The position numbers and the translations under genes are program-made. Below, one piece after another: positions 50,201 through 59,200 of a DNA stretch of 64,000 nucleotides. The stretch spans positions 16,529,381 to 16,593,380 of the forward strand of contig JAFMSR010000003.1 of assembly GCA_022818135.1 (NCBI GenBank), in the 5' to 3' direction. Origin of the DNA: Saxidomus purpurata. Lineage: Eukaryota; Mollusca; Bivalvia; Venerida; Veneridae. The notes beneath the pieces were generated by a model. That model ran no database searches, was not told the origin of the DNA, and was given only the letters and a program-made list of their open reading frames with translations. Each line of letters begins with the position of its first letter. Position 1 is the stretch's first letter.

Positions 50201-53200
50201 ATTTGGGCTCTGTGACCTAGTTTTTGACCCCAGATGACCCATATTCGAACTTGGGCTAGAAATCATCTTAACAACCTTTCTGACAAATTTCCAGGATATT
50301 TGGGCTGAAAATGTTACCTCTAGAGTGTTAACAAGGTGTTTCCATATTTGGGGTGTGTGACCTAGTTTTTGACCCCAGGTGACCCATATTAAAACTTGAG
50401 CTAGAAATCAACCAAACAACCTTTCTGACAAATTTCAAGGATATTTGGACTGAAACAGTAGCCTCTAGAGCCTTAACAAGATTTTTCTATTTTTGGGCTC
50501 TGTGACCTAGTTTTTGACCCCAGATGACCCATATTCGAACTCGTCCGAGTAATTACTGGGACAAACATCCTGACCAAGTTTCGTGACAATTGAGGAAAAA
50601 ATGTGACCACTAGAGTGTTAACGAACTAAATGTGGACGGACGACGGACATTCATCGATCCTAATAGCTCACCCTGAGCCAGCTCAGGTGAGCTAAAAATC
50701 AGACTAGCTAAAAATTACAAAGTCCAAAAATACTAAAATATCCCCCACCCTCCCCCTCCCCTTCCAAATGTGTGACTCAAAAACCTGTTTGATATATAGA
50801 AGTGCATTATCCATTTGTTGTCTGTGAAAAAATCTGAAATCAACCTAACAAAAATTGAAGAAGCTATCTCCAATTCTCAAAATCAACCAAAATCCATCAA
50901 AATTCATGTTTTTTACCCAAAAAAACAGGTGAGACTCAGCATCTTTAGGGTACAATGTGAAGAAGGGTATTAGATGAACTAGTTCCCCAGATTTCAAAGT
51001 GATAGCTTTGATAGTTTCCATGTAAGTGACCTAAACTCAAAACTTAACTAACGCCTCCAACGACGCCGACGACAATCAAGTGACGACAATAGCTCATCAT
51101 TTTTTTCAAAAATCAGACGAGCTAAAAATGTAAATTGCTAATTTTCACGAATGAAGCACTTCGCACATTCATCAAACTTGCTTAAACAGCAAACAAACAT
51201 TGAACAAACAGTATTTGATTGCAAATTTAAGATCTGGCTTCAAAATAGAAAATTTGAAAATCATGGCAAATATAAAGACATTTACAGTAAGCAATTGACC
51301 CTAAAATTACTCGGGATATAATGACTGGAACTGTGACACACTTGCCTCTAAATTTGTGTAAGTAACGAGTCAATAAATTTCAATGTTGACCTCCAACAAT
51401 CTTTATCTGGGCATAAACTGACCACAGCAAAGTTCAGTGTCATGTGACAGGTTGGTGATTTTATGATATCTAGTTTTTATCAAAAGTACCATGATACATA
51501 CTAGTACCCCACCCAAAATATTTAACTACCGACCACTATTATGTAACAATGTATAAATCAACATACCAGGCGACAGTGACCCTTGGATCTACAAAGTGAA
51601 GCTTTGAGGTTCCCAGAGCAATCTCTTTGTTATCCTCCTTGTCCGTACCCTGTACCTCCAATTTTGTATCTGGATAGTTAAGATTGGAGGTTTCCAGAGC
51701 AATTTCTTTGTTCCTGTCCATGTCCGAGGCCTGTACCTCCAACTTTGGATCTGAGCTGTTATGCTTGGAGGTTCCCAGAGCAATTTCTTTGTTCTCAACG
51801 TTGTCCGTGGCCTGTACCTCCAACTTTGACTTTAGGTTTCAAAACAAAAAAGTTTCTATATACAGGGCCTAATTTCTAAAACAATTCAAGGGCTGGGTGT
51901 GGATAAGAGAAAGAGTGATCATTAAATGATTTAAGCCAATTACAATTGAATTTTGATAACCAGTTGCAGAGAAATAGAATTATAATGTTTTCATATTGAA
52001 TACAGAAGAAAATAACAATTAAAGGGATACTAAGCCAATCTTGGCTAAAGTTGTGTGTGCGCCGTGGCATTATGCTAATGTATACTTACCTTAAATTTCC
52101 TGAAATTTTATCTATTGGTTACTTAGTAATGACTCGGGACGGCAAACTCAAGGAAAATGCCAAAACAATATCCCTATGCCTTTGGCGTAGGATAATAAAG
52201 AAGTACATGTAACACAAATGTTGTAATTTTGCAAAATCACTGCACTTTCAAAGTGAATTAATTTCGATTACATTATGAAATTTTTATGTGCCAAGTTTCA
52301 GGATCTCATAAAACAAGTGAAAGAAATAAACCAGCTGGCTTTATAAAAATTAGCAGCTTGGAGATAAAGTATCTTCAAAATAACATGAATTGTATACCGT
52401 ATAATCATACATTTGCCATTTTATTTTCCATCTGTTTGCTGAAGTTTTTCAGAGCTGCACGTTGATGCTTACACAGAATGGACTCAGCACAACTTTTTGC
52501 ACGGTTGTAACTCAACATCTTTGCAGGCATTGGGTCTTCCTCTATAACAAGATGTAAACAATATCTAGCATTAAACAAAAACAGCTTGAATTCTAGCCCA
52601 GTGAGATAAAGAATTTATATTTCCAAGGGCTATTAAACTCTACCTTGCTGGAGACAAAAAAAAAATACAAAAGGGTAATTCTCTCATACTAAATCTATGT
52701 GAAATGAATCTTTCGTGATTATTTTAAATTAACAAAGTGGGAAATTTGCAAAGAAAATAGTGAAAATAAAATCATCATAATGTCAGTATTATGGGAAAAT
52801 TAAAGTCTACAAAAGTATTACCCAATTTACAGTAAATGTTCACCACACTTGTATCTAAGATAAGTTTATACAATGGTAATGTCCGATTTAAAATATGGGC
52901 AAGTCAATTTTAGCAATTAAGGATGGTAAGTATATATATTATCACGAAGCAGGAACGTACCATTTGTCATGAGATCAAGCTGTTCCTGTAAGATTTTGGA
53001 GGCATTGTAAGTAAGGAACACCTTGGCTGTGAGTCCCTTCATCAAGTCCTGAAGATGCTTGTTCAAGATGGCTGTCTGTAATATGTACATATTAGAAAAT
53101 ATAAACCTGAAACTATCAAGTTTTTTAAAACGAACCAGTATTGTTTTTGACTTTATCTTTCTTTATCTTAAAACAAATGTAACTGCAAGTACATATTGCC

Positions 53201-56200
53201 AACTGTAAGTTTCTGCAGGTCTAATCAAGCTATTTATTAGACAAAGAAAAAAATCAATATGCTGAAAAAAGTATGTTACATGATTGTATCGAGAAGTAGT
53301 ATATTTTTCTAAATTATTTAAAATAAGTGGGCGTCCTTCTCTGAAGGTAAAAAGGTTGACTTCAAAACTATTATTTAAGGTATGGGGCAAAGAAATGGTA
53401 CAAATTGTGGCCTGAAATATTTTGGTCAATCCTTGAAAATTATTTTGTTTCGAGTCAACCAACCCAGAGTTGTTAGGACAACAGGTACAAAGTAGGTGCT
53501 TTTTTATTTATTCAATCATTTCTTTACACTGAGACATGGAATATTTCCTCCCTAAATATATCCTGCATGAATAAAAACAAAAAACTGGCAGTACTTACAT
53601 TCAGTCGATTTAAAAACAATTAATCTTCGGGCTGTTTTTTATCCATAAACAGTAGATGGCAGTACTTACATTCAGTCGATCAAACAAATCATCTCCGGGC
53701 TGTTTGTTATCCACAAACATCTGTAGATTCTTAAACACCCTCTTTTCTACCGGCACAGCATTCTGGGTTCGTATAGAATCCTTTCCGAGGAAATCAAATT
53801 CTACTACATTTGCTTTTCCATCTTTTTCTTCATGAAGAGTTATATGTTTGACACGTAGGGAGCAGCAACTGAAAGTATCAGCTGTTCCGCCCTCTTCCTT
53901 CTCGTTACCAACTCTCATTGCCAACTATTTCAGACAAATGCACATAATTTAATGTAACCTTTTTAGAAAATGTAACTTTGTCCTGTGTGTGACCCAAAAT
54001 CAGTTTTCAAAATGATATGACTAATCTTACAGTGACAAATTAATGAACATGTATAAAGGGAAATGCCACTGCCTGATTTGATTCTGATGATGAAATGGTC
54101 CTCAAAACAAATGCAAAATATTCAATTTTACCTTTTCTGTATTTAAATTAACCTTTTCTGTATTTATTTAAACCTTTTCTGGGACTTTCATACTACATAA
54201 ACTGAAAGCAACCATGTTGTAGAAGTAATACTAGTTAAGGCAGTTTACCTAACCATCATTCCTAGGAAGAACCAGTACTCGAATCATATCATCTATAAGA
54301 AAACTGCCAACTTTCTCACATAAAGAGATAGGGTCGGTAGAGGGGCTAACCCATGACCCTCAATCTTTAAGAGGTTACACTGATTTCAAGTTAGTGACTC
54401 TTACCACATGACCATGGAGGCAGATAGAAAGAGTAAATACAAAATGCCTTGTTCAATCCCTTACTTTATCAATGAAGTACATAGCAACAGCCCTCTGACA
54501 GATTCTCATCTCCTTGGATTTCCAGTCTTCCTGGTAGTTGGCTCGGATCTTGTCAATACACTTGTGTAGTTGCCGAGCAGTCTCATACTTCCGCCAATCT
54601 ATTTCTCCTTTCAATTTTGATTCTGCGTGCAACATCACATACTTGATCTGACCCTGAATGTTGTCATTCCAACTGACCAACCATATTACCTACAATAAAG
54701 AATACCCTGCTCTGTTTCATGTTCTCGGATAAGCTCCGTTTATAAGATTCTAAATTCCACCCAGCTACAAATATGCAAAACTAGTGAAAAATTGCTGGTT
54801 CTTTCTCTCAAAGTGATTGGTATGACCACTGGCCGTGTCTGGATAGCTCCAAGTTAGTTGATATAATTACTTTCACAAACAAGCTAAATCAAATGAGTAC
54901 ATGCAAAATACACACTAACTTGTAATTTTTCTGATGCTCCAATCAGTTATTTTTAGAAAAAGAAACCATAAACTTTTCTATTAAAAATAGACATCTTAGC
55001 AGATTGTAAATGTCAAATACAAATAGCATGAACTTTGTAAATGAGCAACTATCCTATTCAACATAAAATCCTTGTCAATCAGCTGCTTAGTTATAGCCTA
55101 CGACTTTCTTGGTTTAAATTACTACTGTGCATCTGAACTCCAAAACATGGTTTAAAGACTATGAACACCGCTAAAATGAATACTATTTCTTAATTTTAAG
55201 ACTCTGATATTGCTTTACCATTACTTATCTAAGTTATTCTATTGACCAAACTTACTCGATTTGATTTGATGAGAATTTTATCAAGGTCCGTCCCAAAGAG
55301 CATGTATGTTAGCTTAATATTGGGATGAGACCCCGGCATGTCTCCCGTCATGCCTAAAAGACAAAATTTTGAAGCCAAAAAATAGGAGAAATTTACTTGA
55401 CTGCAATTTCCAGCCAGTATAGCCAAAGGTTTAATTTGATTGGTTGCCAAAGAGTAGGCCAGTCACGGCGACCAATGAGATCTGAGACCAAACTTACTCT
55501 TCCACTCCTTACCTTATATAGACATTCTATTTTTAGAACAATTGATCACATGACTAACTTTCACTCTTGGCTAGCTTTAGAATGTTAATTTAGATTTATT
55601 CTTTACATCTCCGATGAAGACCTGAGAAAAGTGGAAACATTGGACAATTAAAACTTAGTTAACCCTAATTGGTATTGATGTATGTTCCACTTTTTGTTAA
55701 TTTTTTGTGATGCTTTTCCAAAACCCTAATTAGTGTTCTTAAATTTAACTGAAATTAAATTCAGCAGCTACTCAAAAACTTTCTGCTCTAAATATCTGAT
55801 GACAATTTTACTCTATAATGCTAAAATTTCCAAACTTACTGTATTGTCATGTTGCACTCTCTTCCATTTGTGACCCTTTGGAGGTGCTGGAATTTTTGAA
55901 TCCCTTAAAATGGACAGGTTTTGAAAACTTTAATTCAGACTAGACAAAAGCAGGGAAGTATAAACGTGGCATTGTTTAACAATTAATGTTTTCAAATAAA
56001 AACACAGATATCTAATTAGAAGTCTAATAATATATATTTCATATCATGGCTCTTTTTTCCAAAATTTCACTAAGCAAAGGGCCGTAACTATGTATATATG
56101 GCAAAATTGCATCACACTTAAACTGTAAATCATAGAAATTTTACTAAGAAATTTTATTACCCAAAGTGAATTCATGACACATTAATTTGCACAGAAATAA

Positions 56201-59200
56201 ATGTGCTTGGACCAAGTTATTTTTAAAACTTTATGTTGTGATTTTTTCACTTTTAAAAAAAGTCTTATTATCTATTTTGACCTCCAACTTTCTTTTCAAA
56301 TCTTCAATACAATAAAACTTTAAACTCACTTGCTACAGTTGATGATAACATCCTCTGGCTGGACTCTCCTCTTCAACATTCCCTGTTTGGGGTGGTCACC
56401 TCGTCCTCTGAATAGCCCTGGAGGGTCAATCTTGAAGTTACCAATCCTTTGTTTGTGCCCATCCATGATACAGAAACCATATTCCTCTTGTAAACGTGCA
56501 TTATCTTCTTTCAATTGCTGCATGTGAATAAAGGAAATTAGCATAAACACTGATGACTTAATTCCTCAGAAAAAAGGAGATTTTTTTCTATAGGAGGTGT
56601 GTTTCCAGTTTCCTGACCGACCTTGACCTTTTACTATCAACCTCAAACCTTTTTTTATCAGAAAATGATCAAAAAGAACAAAGTGCTTCAGAGGAGACTT
56701 GTGCAATCTAGTGATTTTCTCTTTACATTTCCATCCTATTATTACATTTTTCTTGGCTCACCTCTTTTTCTTCCTTGGGCCTGTTTCTCCTCTTTTCTAA
56801 TTCCAGCTTAAAATGCTTGTACATCTCTTGAAAGTTACACTTCTTAAGATCTTTGATTGTTTCACGTTCACGTGGAGTCATCATCTAACAAATGCATCAA
56901 AGATACTCAGCAAAAAGTGACCGATACCACCCCTTCAAACACACAACATAAAACTACTACGTCCTCTGAGATGAACAATGTATTTGTCACTGTCAGGTGA
57001 ATGGATCAGTCTTTAAAAAAGCTTACTTTTTAGTATTCATATCAGAAAATTTTACCTTCTATAAATTTTCTTTAAAATCATGCAGACTTCATTCGCACAC
57101 TGTGACTTAACACCAGGATTTAAGTTTTGCCTTCAGCTAACTATCACTTAAATTTCCCCCAAATTGAGGGACTAGTGTGGCTTCCCCGAACTTGGAAAAA
57201 TTGCCCTGCAAATTACCTTTCTCCAGTCCTGGAAGAAGTTAGTGTTGAATACTTCTTTTGATGTATAATTTTCTTCCAATATCTTGGCATAGAACATAGC
57301 CACTTCCTCTGCCTCAACACTTAATACCATAGGTTCACCTAGAAAACAACAGCATTGAATTAAAGAAGTCTTAAAGCCAACCCACATTTCAAAAGAAAGC
57401 TTAAAAGCTGGCCATCCGGTTTAGAAATAGATACCTTATGTGCCAACCTCCGGCAAAAGAATGCTAGCAAATTGCAAAACCTTATCTAAAGCATTTAGTG
57501 CTAAATATACGGGCTAAATAAAGTCATTCAAGCAGAACATTCTGATACAGAGACTGGAAAGTATGAAACAAAAATTGGCCAACAGTTGGAACAGAAAAAC
57601 TGAAATCAAAATTAGGGAGAGACTTAGAGAGAAACAAACATTTATACATATTAACCTTAAGAGTTTATTGCTACCCCGCGCTTGAGATATTTAAAGTTCT
57701 GTCACTTAAATTGGCTTAATCATACCGTCATAGTAAAATCTGACATCTTTTGGAATGGGGCTCGTAATCTGGAGCAAACACTGGTCCTTTATGCTCAAGG
57801 AATTTCCACTTCTCCTGACTGTCCTGTTTCTTTTCCTCCCACCACTTCCATACTTCCTGAAATCATTTCTAGCAAGTATTTGATATGTTACATGTGAAAA
57901 AAATGAGCAGAAAATCATCTTCTTTTTTTTTGTCAGATATTTTTGGGTCCCTGGTTTTTGTTATTTTTTCAAAGAAAACAGTGTTAAGAAGATAAAAGCG
58001 GATGATAATACAATGTTTTCATTTAACAAACGTGTACAAGTAATTCACAGTTGACATGACATTGTGTTTTAACACCAGTCCAATAATTATTTGACATTAA
58101 GCTTATTTCTTCATATCACTGACTCCAGTAGATTCTATATTTTTTTCTTCTAAAAATATTCTTCTCAAAGTTTTAAAACCTTGTAACACAATGAGATAAC
58201 ATCTTTCTACTCTACATGCATGTTTCAGTTAAAATAAAATTATTAAAATTGATTATTCAGCGATTGTGTTTATATATAAAAAATATACCTGGTAGTAGCA
58301 TTAAATACTGATATATATGTTGCTGTTATAGACACATAAGGTGACAGTTGTTGGTGACATCGTGATATTCAGACCTGATCCACATTATAAAATATGGGAC
58401 TTCAGTTCCTAAAATAAAACCATACAGGAACCCCTGCAAAATTTTCACTCATCAAGATCTACCCTTAATTGCATGATAAATGCTTTGACAGTAATTATTT
58501 CTTTGCACAAACATTTTCTCAATAACAAAGAAGAAAGGGCAATATTCATACTCATGCTTTTAAAAATTTGTGACAATATCAAAATGTCCCCAACGAGACC
58601 AAGCTACCCACCAATGGTACATCATCCTTGTCACTTTTAGGCTCTTCCATCAATGGTTTTGGCAGTGTTGCTTTCACTTGAGAATTATGTTCACTCTTAA
58701 CTGGCGACTGTAGCTCTCTCTTAACCATCACCATCTCTGACTGTTCTCTTTCTTTACTTTCTTTTTCTTTCCGTTCATGTCTTTCTTTTTCTTTCCTTTT
58801 CTGTCCCTGTTTTTCTTTTAGCTCCTGTATTTCCTTTTCTTTAAACTCACTTCGTTCTTTCTCTTTATCTTCATCCAAATTCTCATTCTTGCTTTTAGAA
58901 TCTGAACTATTGTATTTTGAACTGCTTGAACTGTGCTTGCTTTTATGCTCATGATCCTTGTCCTTTTCACGGTCCTTATCCCGATGCTTATCTGAGGACG
59001 AATGTTTGCTTCTTGAACTTGAACTGTGTTTACTCTTCTCAGAAGACCCGTGTCTATCCTTGTCTTTATCAGAAGAAGTGTGTCTATCCTTGTCTTTACT
59101 GCTGCTGTGGCCACTACCCGAGCCGTGTTCATCTTTACTGCTTGACGAGTGGCTGTCTATATGTTTGTGTGTGCTGCTGCTATTACTGGAATGACAGTGT

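Noticed and set aside
51876..52070. Coding linker for TOP1 in a 64-codon minus-strand frame
   Set aside because: The sequence aligns with the dispersed repeat at 12165-12490 and is not Lys/Glu-rich.
56330..56527. 65-codon plus-strand frame
   Set aside because: It is the antisense shadow of the conserved TOP1 exon 6.
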